A stretch of 64,000 nt of DNA from assembly GCA_949752735.1 (NCBI GenBank), contig OX457038.1:66912485-66976484 (forward strand). The letters are read 5' to 3'. The translations under genes were made by a program, and so were the position numbers. The stretch comes from Lumbricus terrestris. Taxonomy: Eukaryota; Annelida; Clitellata; Crassiclitellata; Lumbricidae. Shown piece by piece: positions 11,654 to 25,184 of this stretch; within the stretch, counting starts at the first letter, position 1; each line of letters begins with the position of its first letter. The notes below the pieces were generated by a model. That model did not search any database. It was given only the letters and a program-made list of their open reading frames with translations, and was not told the DNA's origin.

Positions 11654-13546
11654 TGTATATTCTTAAAATTACTAGATTAACCTCATAAATGCTTGTGGTC
11701 GTTTACATTACTAAGAATTCTGTTCATTTGTCTATTGAGCGATATTATAAGACGCTTCATTTAGCAGTGATGCGAAAGCAGATCGAAAATATGACATCCA
11801 TGATATAATATATCTCTTTAGTTATAACGGTTTTATAATTTTTTTTATTTAGCGCATTATTTATAGGCCATATTCATCCATGTTATTTATAGGCCATATT
11901 CATGCATGTTTTTTATGGTGCCGACTTCTATTAGGCCTGTAATTAATAGCATTGGTTATAGAAAATCATTTTACGGCGTTAGAGATGCATAAAGTCGCTT
12001 TGAAAATGATAATAATTAGGAGACCATCGTAAGTTTTCTTACATGTGATAGGCAAGTTAGGATTATGAGTCCTATCACAGTATAAATAAATTGTTATTCA
12101 TACTGTGGTCGTATGTATACAAATTCTAAAATAGCAGTTTAGTTTTAAAGATGTAATCATACGCAGAAAAAGGGAAAATACATTCACTACTTGAAAGTGT
12201 TAATGTTGCAATAATGTTAGCTGTGGACTTGTTTCACGCAACATATTTACTCATAGAAAATGTTCGCATACCCTACCGCTTACAACACATACCACTATCT
12301 AACCCGTTCTAATCTTGCTTGGGCTTCTACCATTTGAAAAGCTAATGTGTACTGGTTTGTTTGTCAGACTTGCATCTGCTATTGGATTTTAGAGGCAACA
12401 CATAAAGTGTTACCTCATACCAATCTAACAATAATTAATAGCCGTTCCAAATCAAAATCTTACTTTCCATGCACTTTACAAATTCTAAAGAATTATGGCT
12501 TTAACAGGTAAAATAATAATATTATTATTATAACAATAATAATAGTCGTGACTCGAGCGTATACAGTGGCGGATCCAGGTGGGCCAATCCGGCCATGGCC
12601 CCCATTTAAAAAGTGCATGGGACGTGGCCCCCATTTGGTTTCAACAAGCCATTGATGAAGTTATAGTAGAGAGACCATTACTTCAACCAGGATGACCGAT
12701 GACTAAAAAAAGTCATCAACTTTTTGGCGGCTGAAACGATATCTTTTTCTCGGAAATTGGACGAATGACTAAAAACGGTCATCAGGTTTTTTGGCGACCA
12801 AGACGAAATAAATTTTTCCCCTGTCACAACCCAAGACCCTAAATTTTGGCCACCCCCTACGAAAATTTCTGTATCCACCCTTGGTTGTATAGGCTAATAA
12901 TAGGAACAGTAGGTATAAACTAGAATAATTGAATTAGAAACAAATATATGAGAACACAATGCTACAATTATTAAAGACTGAAGAATTTTAAAACATTCTT
13001 TTCATTAAACTTTAGACAACAAGCATAGTGATTGGAAGACAGGTTAGGAAAAAAAGTAAGTTATACAGTATACACCTCATTTTCAGTTTGATACAAATAA
13101 TAATCATTTTGTTTTCAGTAATTTAAGATGAGTTGAAATTAAGAAATATACTTTCACACTGTCAAAGCAACAAAACATAATTATTGTCGATAAATACACA
13201 GAGCAACCTGAACCACTAAAAAATTCTGGTTGAACACAGACAAAACAAAATTCAAACTCAGCAGAATTACGACAAAAGATGCCTGTCTGCTGCATTTTAG
13301 ATTTAGGTAAAAATGAATCATTCTCAAAAATAAGTCACATGCCTTAAAGGCTTAAACCCTTTACTCATTTTGTCGGTAAAGGCCGCAACATAGCATGCGT
13401 GAATAAAGCATCCATTAAAAATTTACAATGGATGTGAACCCAAAAAGTACATTTCAAAATCATATTATTTCTTCAGCAGAAATTTCAACATAACAATACG
13501 AATCAGGGTATCTGCTTGTTAAAATGGACTGATATCCCCGAAAGTC
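11654..13546. other. Spacer upstream of FBXO33 and downstream of the MARCHF gene
   Basis: The FBXO33 5' region should lie in the left part and the 3' UTR of the ligase gene in the right part. I see no further coding exon. It contains the hAT-like element at 12564-12884. Confidence 0.6.
12564..12884. mobile_element. hAT-like MITE (CAGTGGCGGATCCAG family)
   Basis: It starts CAGTGGCGGATCCAG and ends CTGTATCCACCCTTG, an imperfect inverted match. Flanking bases (AGCGTATA and GTTGTATA) resemble an eroded 8-bp duplication. The interior is mutated and non-coding. Confidence 0.6.
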
Positions 13547-16500
13547 TTATATTTTGAATTCTTTTCTGGTTTCGTCAGTGCAAGAAGTTGAGACGCTGCA
13601 TGAATAAATAACCGTGTCCGAGAGACTCGTAGCAGGCAGTCGTCCAAAAGTCCATTTTCCATCAGTCGTAGAAACTGTGTACAGTGCGTGGATATCAGAC
13701 AATCGGCAAGTCACCGGTTTGTCATCAGTGGCCGACAGAAACGGAGATGAAACATTGATGCGCTGCTCAGTACCGTTGATAGCATAGCTGCTACGAGTAT
13801 GAACGGGGTTGCCAAGCAGTGCCAAGAGAGATGGCCTTCCGAAAATAGACAGCCTGCTGTCGACGGGCGATGGAATGATGACTCGGACGACCTGGTTGGT
13901 TCTTTGCCAATCTCGGAAGACACGCATATGATAGCGAACTGCAATCTGTTGAGAAGAACAAACCCATACTGGTACTTACAGATGAACTTTAACTTGACGA
14001 ACTTTAAAACCGCTTCTACGAGTGAACACAGCACTTTCTGAGGTACTTTGTGGGTCCGGTGGTGTAGTGGGTATTTCGTTGTCTTGCAACCGAAGGGTTG
14101 CAGGTTCGAATCCACCTCAAATCGCCGCGTAGGGACCTTGGGCAAGTCCTTCCCCCGCAATTGCTCAGCGCTTCGGCGTGAAACTCCGATGCAATGTCCA
14201 CGCTGTAGTCGGGAGCGCCTCTGAGTGGGGAGCTTGAAGGGTTGCTATAACAAGTGCACATACAAACAAACAAACAAACAAACTTAAGATGCAAGATACA
14301 GTTAAAATAGACACACTAGGGACGGGGTATGTACACACACACAAGTTGCACAGAAGTCACACACACAAACACAGACACACAGTAAAGACAGAACCTCAAA
14401 ACTACACCTGCAAGAAACAGGTCTTAATTATTCTACACTACGCTCATTTAAGCAGATCAAAGACTTACCAGGCACCAGACGGCGTAGATGGCTATGAGTA
14501 GCAGCGATAAGATGAGCAGGCCGTTTGTCTCCCACCCAGGTAAGATGGACGCCTTAGAATAGTAGATTGCGCCAGTGATGCACAGCCACGCACTGATCGC
14601 AGCCAGTGGAGTCAGCAGAAAGAAGCACATGATGTCTGCAATGAGATTGCGCTTGTCTGATGGCTTTGCTGGATTCTGCATCCACTGAAGCCAACAGCAC
14701 GATTCTTAACAGCAATTTCAATTGAAATAGAACACTAGAAATTCAGCACAATGACAAGAGCAACTCTGCATTAGCCTACCAGTATGTTATAACTTATATG
14801 TTAAAATAACTGGAATTTTGTCAGTTAACAAAACAATAAGCAGCAAACTAGAGTCAGCAGTATAGTGGGTCGACTTTCAGAAGTGGAAGAGCACATTTTC
14901 CAGATGTGTAATAGACTCTACAATGTATGCAGTGCACACATGTTTATCGGCACTCTATGTACATACAAACATGTGCAATGTGCATGCATACACATACCTG
15001 TTACACTGCACTTATTGCCCAATGGCCACTCAACACTGTTCCGCAAAAATCTCAAAACTGTCCTATTTAGCCATGGTTGGATCTAGAGTGCGAGAGGTGC
15101 TAAAAAATATTCTAAATAAAATACCTACCTGCTTGAAATGTTGGTTGCGTCTTTCGGTGACGAACTGGCACCCACAGATCTCGCAGCAGTTGGTGTTCGT
15201 TGCGCTGAGCCAACGTTCGACGCAGGACAAGTGGAGGAGACCCACAGTTCCGCGACACTTGCACAGTGAGATCAGCTTCTCGTGACTTCCTCCCTCGTGA
15301 CAAATCCGACAGATCGACGACGATGAACTATGGGTAAAGAAAATTTAATGTGCATTTATTTCTATCTTGCATTTGCTATACTGCCCCTTCAAGCTCTCTA
15401 ATCAGAAGGGCTGGCAACTACAGCACGGACACTGCATCAGAGTATCACGCCTAAGCACATGAGCAATAATTGTGAGTGAGGGATTTGCTGAAGGTCACTA
15501 CGTAGCGGCTTCAGGTGGATTCAAACCTGAAACCCTCCGGTTCCAAGGCACCGAACATACCCCTACACCACCATTTCCCATGCAGTGCATTGAATATTAT
15601 CAAGCAATCGAATCAGATTTTATAAAATAGTTCCCTTCAAGGTAAATATTCAAAGGTACTTCCAACCCAGGTCCATAGGCGAAGACTTGGTCGAGAGGTT
15701 GGGGGAGGGGCGAATGAACAAGTGGACGAAGGAGTCAGGACGATCGGCAAGGCGTCATTTTTCATTTTCATCGACAATTTTTTTTAGTCATTTGACCAAA
15801 GTTTTCTGAAAACATACCATTTTCCCCTGCCAAAATAGCTAACAACTTTTTTAGTAATTTCATCAAAAGCTTGAATAATACCATCAATTATTGAAATGTC
15901 CTGGATACTGACACTGTAAAAAAGTTACCATGCTTTTATGATAAATATTTCTTAAATAATGGGGGGGGACATAAGCATGGACGGCTCCCCACCACCACAA
16001 ACATTGGGGGGACCATCCCTCTGCCCCCCCCCCCCAAGTCTCTGCCAATGCCCAGGCCAGTGGAAATAAGCAGTCTTCAGGGCATAAAGTGTGACTGGAC
16101 GGTCATGGAAGGTGTCCGTGCACTTATTTTCAAACCTCAATGCTTTCCTGTCACTTATTAGGCCACTACAGCCTGGAAAGGTAAGGGCATCCAGGCATTT
16201 CTTTTCCTACACTTTAACCCTTTGAACCCGACGGGCCGGTTTTCGGACCCGTTGTCCATAGAGTTACGGGAGCTCCGGGTTCAAAGGGTTAAGCACTGTC
16301 AAGAAGCTCAACTCACTATATTATTGGGAGACTGTGGTCATACCTAACACAGGATTTGTTCTTGGAGAATGAAATGTTTTGGTTTCCGTACCTGATGAAT
16401 GGCCTACAAGTGTCATTCTGTTCTCAAATAAAACTTACTTTCTTCACATTGCTTATTCACCAAAGGCTATCCCTCTTGGCGAATTAATCTTCCGGATATT

Positions 16501-16943
16501 TATAGCTGAAAATTTGGTGCACGGTCGTCTTAATAATGACTGATGCAGTGATGCATAATGCTTGATGATGTATAATGCGTTGTGCACAATACATCATCCA
16601 ACAAAAGTTATGGTCATAATTGATGTGTTTGGCATCATGACCTCACAAGCAGCCTTCTAACCTTCTGCATATTGGCATCCGACTCTATATCTTTTTCTGG
16701 CACCTGCCAATTGTTGCACCGACCTGCCATGTGTTGGCAGCTTAATAAAACAGAATAGAATGTAGGCTATGCAAATTACGCGTGAGCGATTGAACTGACT
16801 GAATGCGAGAGCATGAATAAAGCCAACCTATTGCTAGACAGTTGCTGCATTTCCATTTCACTGTCCTGTTTGGTTTCGCTTGTCGATAATCGAATAAAAG
16901 GCCTCGACAAATGAGACACCGGTCTCACTTCTACAGTCGCCAT
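13547..16943 (-). CDS. MARCHF3: RING-CH membrane E3 ubiquitin ligase, MARCHF2/3 type
   Basis: Membrane-anchored E3 ubiquitin ligase that in vertebrates acts on endosomes and the plasma membrane, transferring ubiquitin to membrane cargo. The exons are 16828-16943, 15129-15327, 14469-14684 and 13547-13945 (309 residues), and all phases agree. The C4HC3 RING-CH domain is at about residues 45-92: SSSICRICHEGGSHEK, then LCKCRGTVGLLHLSCVERWL, then CCEICG. Two membrane segments follow, near 123-145 (CFFLLTPLAAISAWLC) and 158-180 (GLLILSLLLIAIYAVWCL). Next comes the family signature RYHMRVFRDWQRTNQ and a serine-rich tail of about 100 residues with no clear counterpart in the vertebrate proteins I know. 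The ATG at 16943 has context AAGATGGCG; an in-frame ATG at 16979 is also possible. MARCHF2 and MARCHF3 cannot be separated from this sequence, and the locus may be their single invertebrate ancestor. Confidence 0.88.
14046..14283 (+). mobile_element. tRNA-derived SINE, full length
   Basis: The head is tRNA-like. An A-box match, TGGTGTAGTGG, lies at 14060-14070 and a B-box match, GGTTCGAATCC, at 14103-14113. A family body follows (CAATTGCTCAGCGCTTCGGC, then GGAGCGCCTCTGAGTGGGGA) and the tail is (CAAA)n. It lies in the last intron of the ligase gene. Other copies are at 15376-15575 and 55093-55310. Confidence 0.88.
15376..15575 (-). mobile_element. tRNA-derived SINE, same family
   Basis: On the minus strand, TGGTGGTGTAGGGG (A box) and CAGGTTTGAATCCACC (B box) are followed by the same body as the 14046 copy, more diverged. 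It lies in intron 1 of the ligase gene. Confidence 0.8.
16075..16215. repeat. Dispersed repeat, GGACGGTCATGGANGG family
   Basis: Contains TGACTGGACGGTCATGGAAG, CACTTATTTTCAAA and GCCTGGAAAGGTAAGGGCAT. Related text is at 6808-6850, 7160-7312, 17745-17775 and 26690-26815. I see no ends or coding potential. Confidence 0.7.
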
Positions 16944-17212
16944 CTTATGGGGTAGCGAATGAAACGCAGAATATGTCACACTGAGTAAGATAAAGTCTCA
17001 TTATCGTGAAATAAATGTTGGTGCAAAACTACGCTATCGATATCATCTGCTGATCATTTTCAAGGAACATCACTTCAATCTAGTCGACGATTTATCATTT
17101 TATTGTTTTTATTGAACTACCGTTTATTAGTCGTAACTCGTAACCAAGCAACTCAAATCACCCTCCACGCAGAGCGGAAATGACGTCAACATACGTTAGT
17201 TATGGAGCGCTT

Positions 17213-17428
17213 GAAATTTAGAGCCATTTAATTAGAGCCAGCCTAGATACGATCACATTTACTTAGAGCCAGCCTGGATACGATCACATTTAATTAGAGC
17301 CAGCCTGGATAAGATCACATTTAATTAGAGCACAGAATAGATAAAGCTTTATCTATTCTGTGCTTAGAGACAGCCTGGATACGATCACATTTAATTAGAG
17401 CCAGCCTGGATAATATCACTTAAGTTTA
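17213..17428. repeat. 33-bp minisatellite interrupted by a palindrome
   Basis: Five to six copies of a unit of about 33 bp (TTAGAGCCAGCCTGGATACG then ATCACATTTAA). One copy is split by a perfect 36-bp palindrome at 17329-17364 whose half is AGCACAGAATAGATAAAG. Confidence 0.85.
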
Positions 17429-20242
17429 CACACAGACAGCTCAAATTTAAGTGACAAATAACATTTTTATTTCGCAACCAACTCAGTACAAGTCGTACTT
17501 ACAACAAGTTTTCATATGTAGACCTAGGCTATTGGTGAACGCAGAAGACACAAAAGGCGCCGAAAGTATCTCTAGCCTTGAGAGCATTGGTGACGCATTG
17601 CGGCCGACGGTGTGATGTGGAATATAATATTTAAGCTTACTGGTTTATTTCCACAAAACAACAGGCAAAACGCTATAGGTGTACAACGCCACTGTATGCA
17701 TCAACACAATTGACAGTATGGCTACTAATTAGTACTTATGATCAGGGCTTAAAGTGTGGTTGGATAATTCTTTTCACTGCTTATGGTTGAGTGTGTTAGG
17801 AAGATGAAAAATGCGATTTTGCTTGATACAGGCATTGACCAGTTTGTTAGCAATGTGAACTAGTGCATGTTCTTGTATAAAATCATTAAGATCACAATCA
17901 TCACATTATTTTTCCTTAGATGGTAATTGGTAAATTGGTCATGCAGTCTGAATGTATACTGGCATTTGATCTTAGGAGGAATGTTCACATAGTATGAGTG
18001 AGTCACAACAGTTGACCATGCATCACCAACAAGCGATCCCAGCCATCTCAAACTCATTGTCCTGCCAATATTTATTCCTGGCGAGAGTTTACTTGGGGCA
18101 TAAATAGGCCCCTGCAATTGTTACCAGGTACTTCTATAACCGACCTGGTTATGTCATGGTAAAAAAAACCTGTATGGTGAAGTCTCCCGAGTACTGGCCC
18201 TTAAAACAGACAAGCACTGCTAGTACATGACTGTATCGATCACCTGATAGGCAATAAATATGGTAATGTAACAACTTTGGGCTATAAGTAAGTAATGGAA
18301 AGAGTCCTCTTTGTTGAACTAAAAACGCTGTTAAATTACAGATGACAGCCGAGAGACACATTCACCGTTACTGGTATCGGTGAAAAATAAAGAAATCACT
18401 ACATTATTCACATGACTTGATGATGCTGTCACTCAAGTCTTCCATCCCCGTAGCAACCAAATGATTGCTTGCAACCCCAGAAAAGGAAAGGAATCACTTG
18501 TTGGGAAAACGATTAATTAACATTTTTCATATGCTGAAAGCTCAAGAAAGTCAGGCTGAAAACTTCTCGAGTTGGTCCAACATTAACGCATTGACGTCGC
18601 ACTCTGTATAAAAACTCAGCAGCAAACCCAAAATAAAAGGTCTACCCAATGCATTGATAGCAACCAAGACGCTTGTATGAATGTATATTTTATACACACT
18701 GACAAACATTTACAAAATTTAATTTTCTGGCACAGAGCAACATTCCAATACAGAGTAACTTCACATCCACATCATGTCAGTATATTACAGGCATATGTGT
18801 AGTTTCATAACAAAGATATATAGCCTAGCATCAACCTCCTCCTTAATAGCGGCCTGGGAATGGCACCAAACGAGTACAGAAGGTGCAATATTTGGCAACT
18901 TGTATGTCTATCTGAAGTCGTATGACTAATAGTTTGCCAATCATCTTACAATCTAGGTTGAAAATAACATTTTACATACTACAGTCTTTAGTAACAGAAC
19001 GGTGAGATGCGAATGATTGTGATCATAGATCCAATCTAGTGACAAGTGGAGTCTGCCAATGAAGGGGTTGGGAATGATCTCCCACGGTTCCCAGAAGTCA
19101 GTGGGCCTATGCCTGGACATAAACTGGGTGTTGTTCATTTCTGTGTAATAATTTACAGTTCTGAGCGACTTCTGAAATCTGAATCTCTTATAAGTAAGTC
19201 TGCCATGAGTGGAGGTAGCCTATGTTGTCCTGTTCCACTTGAGGGTGTGACACAACTGGTCAAGCGATTCGTTTTCTCCATCAATTTCTCGTTTTGACAG
19301 CAGTGTAAACACAACAACGACAATCAAACAATTATCAAGTCTTTACATTAATATAATATGTTTCCATGTATCAGAAGATTTGTAAAGCATCTGATAGAAT
19401 TCCACTGAACAAAAAGCAGCGTGATGCGATAGCTCATCATCATAGAATTTCTGTGAACATGCAAAGTGATCAGGTTTCATTTAAATGAGATTAAACAACA
19501 ATAACAATATACTGACAATAACATCAACTAACGTAACAGAACGGCTTTCCAGCTAATAAGCTGAACATAAAAGCAGCAGATAGCAAACAAGATCTCGGCA
19601 CATATAATTTAGACCAAAATCAATCAATATTCGATAAACCAATATCAGCATTCAATCAATAATTATTCAGTTATAAATCGATCAATAACCATCAATAACA
19701 GCAGCAATAATAATTCAACCCAGTTTCCTAAAAGTGCTTGACTGCAAACATTCTTAAACTTTTAGCACACATTTATATAGGGCCATTAAATAATTGTACA
19801 CGAAGGACCACACTGCAACCATCTTGGGAAAAGCTGCTCAATCTATCATTTATAAATACAAGGTGAGCGCTGAATCATCTATCATGTCTTTACATGCATA
19901 CATGTCTCGGAATAGTTAAACGCAACGGAATATTTAGATAGCCAATTTGTAATCTCACAAAGGCACCGGTCTTTCGTTTCAGTCGAGTAACAAAGTGAAG
20001 TGCATCTTTTCCACAATCAAATACCACCAGTACGTAAGAGACACAATGACCTAACATATATTGTACAGAATCTGTTTATCAGCGCAAGACAATTATCACG
20101 TCACTAAGAATCAGTTGGTCAGGCAGCACTATTTTGAACATCTTTCAATGGTAACATGTTGTTAAACAGATGATTAATAATATGCACCTTTAAGAGTCTC
20201 TCTCCAACGTGTTACCTAAGTGAAGTTCAAGTCATTAATAAT

Positions 20243-20509
20243 CAGGGCCGGATTAAGGCATGTTCAACATGTTCGGCTGTAGGGGCCCCCACACATGCGG
20301 AAAAAATAATTTTTTCAGGATAAATTTGTATATTTTGAGCTAATTTCGACCAAACGACTTTAAAAAGTCGTCATCTATTTTTGGAAGGGAAAAGCGGTAT
20401 ATTCTACGGAAATTTCAACCAAACGACTAAAAAAAGTCATCAGAATTTTCGGCCGAAGATCCGCACAAATTTCCCGAACAGGGCCCCTACATTTCTTAAT
20501 CCGGCCCTG
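20243..20509. mobile_element. hAT-type MITE (CAGGGCCGGATTAAG family)
   Basis: The terminal inverted repeats are CAGGGCCGGATTAAG and CTTAATCCGGCCCTG. The flanks TTAATAAT and TTAAGAAT form an 8-bp target duplication with one mismatch. Length 267 bp, non-coding. Confidence 0.88.
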
Positions 20510-20639
20510 TTAAGAATAAACAGCTCATCAGTAAAAAACCTGTGCTCAGGTATTTTAGCATTACCATATGGAGCACTAATAGTGCAATAAAAACGTATTA
20601 ACACTGCACACAACTCAAAAGTTCAGAAGTGCGGACACA

Positions 20640-20800
20640 ACTACACAATGACAGTGCAAAAGCAGCTAAGCAATTGTGTGTGAAGGACTTGCCAAGGTCC
20701 TTTCCACATCAACCATCTGAGTGGAGGTTTGAACCGGTCCTGTCAGTGCTACATGCCACATGCTCTATCCATTCAGTTACTGTGTCGTCCCTAGCACATA
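20640..20800 (-). mobile_element. tRNA-derived SINE head
   Basis: On the minus strand an A-box-like AGTAACTGAATGGATAGAGC precedes a B box, GGTTCAAACCTCC (plus-strand 20726-20735 region), and then a GGCAAGTCCTTC segment shared with the 14046 SINE body. Confidence 0.65.
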
Positions 20801-20877
20801 CTCAGTTCACTGCTGGATTGACTTACAACGTTGAGTCTACCCAGAAACATATTGCATTTGCATCAACCATTCCACAG

Positions 20878-20899
20878 ACAAAGACAGACAGACAGACAA

Positions 20900-20942
<43 letters not shown>
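20878..20942. repeat. (GACA)n microsatellite
   Basis: About 15 GACA/CAGA units with two AAAGACA interruptions. Confidence 0.95.
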
Positions 20943-23543
20943 GACATTCGTTGATGGCACTAATCATCTGCATTGGTGTCCCTCACCCAGTCCCATGACA
21001 AGAATTGAACCCATAAAGTGAGCAGCATTAGGTAAATGCTAAACATCATGAAAGACCATCACAACTAACCTTACCAAACAAACATCGGATTAAAGTCGGC
21101 TAATAACTCATAAAGCTCTGCATCCACTAGACATTCTGGCCACGAAACACCAATTACCTTCTGCTAAAGCTGATCTTGGAGGAAACCAGCAAGCAGTAAA
21201 GAATGCTGCAGTTGTAATCTCCAAACTTCTAAAGTGCCATTCACAGGGCACCAGCTTATTCACGAATGCTGGACCAGCTTAACGGTATTCACAACTTAAA
21301 ATGGATTGCAAATGATATTTACTCAAATCACAATGTGGAAAAGAAAAGCATATTGCACCAACGCCACTTTTATTGTCTTTTGTTTAATCTCTTTACTTCC
21401 GATCAGGTCTAAAGAGTTAACACTTGCTTCTTTCAACTCTAGTTCCCCCACCACAGACAGACTTCCGGTTTCTCTGAACTATTGTACACCAAACAGATTT
21501 ATGCAACATATAACGATCTTAACTACGCTTTCACTCAGTTGAAGCTTCATCAATTGATTCCTTGTAGATACAGGAGTTTTAGAAGTGATCCTATAAGAAT
21601 TATTAGAATTTGCAATCTGATATTACAACACTGTACCAATTATAGCACTCTATTTTGTTTGTGAATACAAACAGAACCAGAGAAAACCTGCCATAGGAAT
21701 ACTGTTGGGTTCTTACAGCGAGGATATCAACAAACTATTGCAAAATGTACTTAGAGACTGTTCCACACATTCTGCAAAATATCATTAATAATTATTATCA
21801 AAAGACAAACCTTAAGGCAATTCAATATCCTTCGTTTAAATGCACAAAATTAATATAAAAAAAAATCAAAAACAAAAAACTCTTGACTACTAGTCAGATT
21901 AATGCAAATTAAACTTAGTAGAAATATTAAATGCTAAACGTGAAAGAAAAGTTTTAGGATTTGACTCCAAATATCACAAGAACAGTTCTAGGTAGCAAAA
22001 TAAACATAACTGACAAAAAGGCAGTGATGTGCATCACTGAATAACTTGCAGCATGTCACAGTAATTAGTTAGGTATGTTTTACCAAAAGTAACACATAGC
22101 AGTAACTGATTACTTTTACGAGGCAACTGCAATGCACAATATTTAATTACTTTGCCTTGCCTATTATCAATCAGCATAAATTAGAAATATAGTTAAAGTG
22201 TTTTATCGTCAACACAACCTTCGAACACTTGAACTCCTTTTATGCGATAAATATAATAGAGCAGTCTTAAAAAACACTGAGAACACAGATTAAAATTTTT
22301 GAACACAACTCCAAACACAACAAACTCGTTACAATATGGCATGATTCAGTAAAACATGAATTTATACACACAGAAAATGGCTGGAAATAATACTATGGAC
22401 CATAGATGTAATTCATCTCTAAAAATGAAACTCGCTAAAACACTGTAATAAATATAAGACGGTTCTTGATTTGGTAGCCACAAGATTTTAACAACCAGCA
22501 GACTTCTCCAAAATATTATTATCTCCGACTAGAGATTCACTCAAAAGATTGGTTGGAGACTAATGCATATGTTTTGACAATGCCACTACTTAAGGAAATT
22601 TACCTATATAGTGCAACAGCAAGAAACTAAGCAGAGGTGTTCTCGCTAAGTATCATTAAGAACAGACAATCATCAAACACTGACTGTTCCTATAACTAGA
22701 AGAGTTAAACTAGACAACATGGCACCTAAAAGCAGCCATGGAACAAGCTTCCAGTTTACCCCAGTTTACCTCTCAAGGGTAGACTTTTACGATGGCCCTA
22801 GAACATGCAAATAAGAAAACTTAAGACGTGACTCGGTGTAAAGAACCGTACCAAATACTGGCAAAAGAAGTATGCGAAACGAAAATCTACGAACCTGACG
22901 AAGGCAAAAGCGCTGCAAACAAACTGCAAAAGAATGGCAAACGAACTGCACACTGGCTCAGTATGGACAAATAAGCGAACACCACAGAAAATGTTTCGAC
23001 ACAAACTTTCCGACTAGAATCACCAGACGTCATAGGCATGCAAATAGTACTAAACAGAAACTGTAATGTAAATGCAGACATTTATATAGCGCCATGCTCA
23101 GTAAACTTCTCAGCAACAATACTGACCTCGAAACCTCAATCCGCCAGCCATTGATGGAGATCGGGCAACGATTTAATAATTAAGACGCCTAGTGACCGCA
23201 AAACAAAGACAACTTCAGTATTAACCAATACTGACCGGTCATTTATTTAAGCAGCAATTAGGAATCACTCATAGGTGCTAAAAAATAATTCACAATCTTA
23301 TGTATAGTACCTGGAAAATCTTATCCTTCGTGTAAATAGACCACAGATATACACAATCATTATGCATGCATACTGTTAAAACTGGTTGACATGATCAAAT
23401 ACAGAAATTTTTCTAAGCACATCCAAGGTCATAAATATATGTACAGATTCCTTATCGTGTGCCTCAGTGTGATGCAATTATTTCTCTTTGGCTTTCATGC
23501 ACATGGATCTTTAACTGCATCTTCCTCTGGCGGTAGACTAGCC

Positions 23544-23636
23544 ACGCCTCAGATTCACACTTTGGTGTGACCCTGCGCGCCTAAGAAATTAATGTAATAA
23601 TAATAATAATAATAATGATAATAATAATAATGGAAC
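23544..23636 (-). repeat. Dispersed repeat with (ATT)n end, copy 1 of 4
   Basis: GCCTCAGATTCACACTTTGG followed by TGTGACC, GCGCGC and (AAT)n. Inverted or direct relatives are at 26091-26155, 29411-29483 and 36476-36543, the last in the spacer of the RSL24D1 intronic palindrome. It is probably the 3' end of a small retroelement that begins or ends at an ATT microsatellite. Confidence 0.75.
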
Positions 23637-23799
23637 AGAATAGGTTATGGAATTTTAATTTGATCCCAACTTTGATTCGGCTCTAGAATTTCGCCTCAGC
23701 AGAACACAACTGTAAGCTCCTAAAAATGCCAATGACAATCACAATTGTCATCAGAGACCTCATAGCTGTTTGGTGTCCAGAAAGACTAAATGGTGGGAA

Positions 23800-23945
23800 C
23801 TCGGGCAAGGAAATTTAAGTCAGGCAAAATTAAATCAGGCAAAACGAGGGCATTCAAAATCTGGTCATGCAAAAATGGGTCGTGCAAAATTACATCACAA
23901 AACATTAAGTAATTCAAAACCAGGTCCTTCGAAGTTAGACGCCCG
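23800..23945. repeat. Degenerate 15-bp tandem repeat
   Basis: Units of the form CAGGCAAAATTAAAT recur every 15 bp with decay. One frame reads as pentapeptides ending in AK/SK (LSQAK LNQAK RGHSK SGHAK). I do not treat it as a gene: there is no supporting exon structure. Confidence 0.6.
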
Positions 23946-24196
23946 ATCAAAAACGAAATCGGTGAGGCAAGATAAGTTCTTCCACCATTGTCTGTCAAGA
24001 GCAATGTGGCTCAGCTCTTGGAGTGATTTCCACACCATTCAACTATAACATCCATCCATGTTTGGACCATCGATCCATCCAATCACCAGTAAGTAAATAT
24101 TAATTAAATAAGTAATGTAAAGCCCTTAGAGAAACTGTTTTGCTGATCGATCTCAATGACGTCAGAGAAACAGCTGAGATGAATGGTGCCTGCAAA

Positions 24197-24330
24197 TGGA
24201 GCAACAACAAAGATGACAATGGGATGGAGAACAATGACATCAGACTTAGATGATAATGGGATAGAGAACAATGACATCAGACTTAGATGATAATGGGATA
24301 GAGAACAATGACATCAGACATAGATGATGA
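24197..24330. repeat. 43-bp tandem repeat, about 3 copies
   Basis: The unit contains GATGATAATGGGATAGAGAA followed by CAATGACATCAGACTTA. The copies are nearly identical, so it is recent. Confidence 0.9.
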
Positions 24331-25184
24331 TAGAGTGAGACATAAGAACCGAAAGGATCTGCACGACAGCATCGTTCTTGCATAAATTAATTAATTAATC
24401 GTAGATTCGCATCAGGCAAAGTCGAGAATTCACCCTCTAAAACGTGGATAGCTGGATAGAGATGTCTCTGACTTTCGAGACAAGCATGGGGAAGGCACAC
24501 AAACAACAAGTCTTTGGTAGGATGGGAAAAACAGTTGGCCACAGGAATCCGATCAAGCACTAGTGGTAAAAAAGATGGTGCATTGTCTGGTAACAACCTG
24601 GTATGCACGCAGTGTCTTGTAACAATCTGGTATGCACATAAAATCGATATTTATTTCGAAAATTAACTCTGATGCCCAAAACAAACAATTCAATGACAAC
24701 TTATTTATGTACTCCAAGTTTGTGCGATATAGCAGTGAATATTGACTCCTTCACATTATTCATCTTTACGTATGGCTTGGTTTAAACATCGTAAAATTCA
24801 TAATCATAAGGCATGTATCCCCAGCGAGTCCACACTGCATAAGTTATGGATATTTGCAGATTTAAAATATCTTATACACTTTTTTATCCACCAACACAGA
24901 CTAACGTACTATACACAAATTCTTAAATACTTTGGCTACTTCAGCGTCTGCTCCTATTCAAAAATATCAGTCACATTTGCGGGAGTTTTTCACAGAAAAG
25001 CACTAGTTAGAAATCAACGAGGCACAACAAAAGCCAGAAAGGTTTCATAGACAACACTGTTCGCTCCAGTTGAGCGTGACCGCCAAACGTCCACAGAAAA
25101 TATCCGAGCCTTAATTAAGCACATCACACACAGCACAATTTTCTAAGCGCAGACACAGATGAAGCTTATGACTAGGCAAGTCAT

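Noticed and set aside
14057..14120. A functional tRNA gene
   Set aside because: The tRNA-like head continues into a SINE body with a CAAA tail, and related copies occur at 15376 and 55093.
24197..24330. Regular repeats that could suggest a CRISPR array
   Set aside because: The copies are contiguous 43-bp tandem units with no unique spacers, and the genome is eukaryotic.
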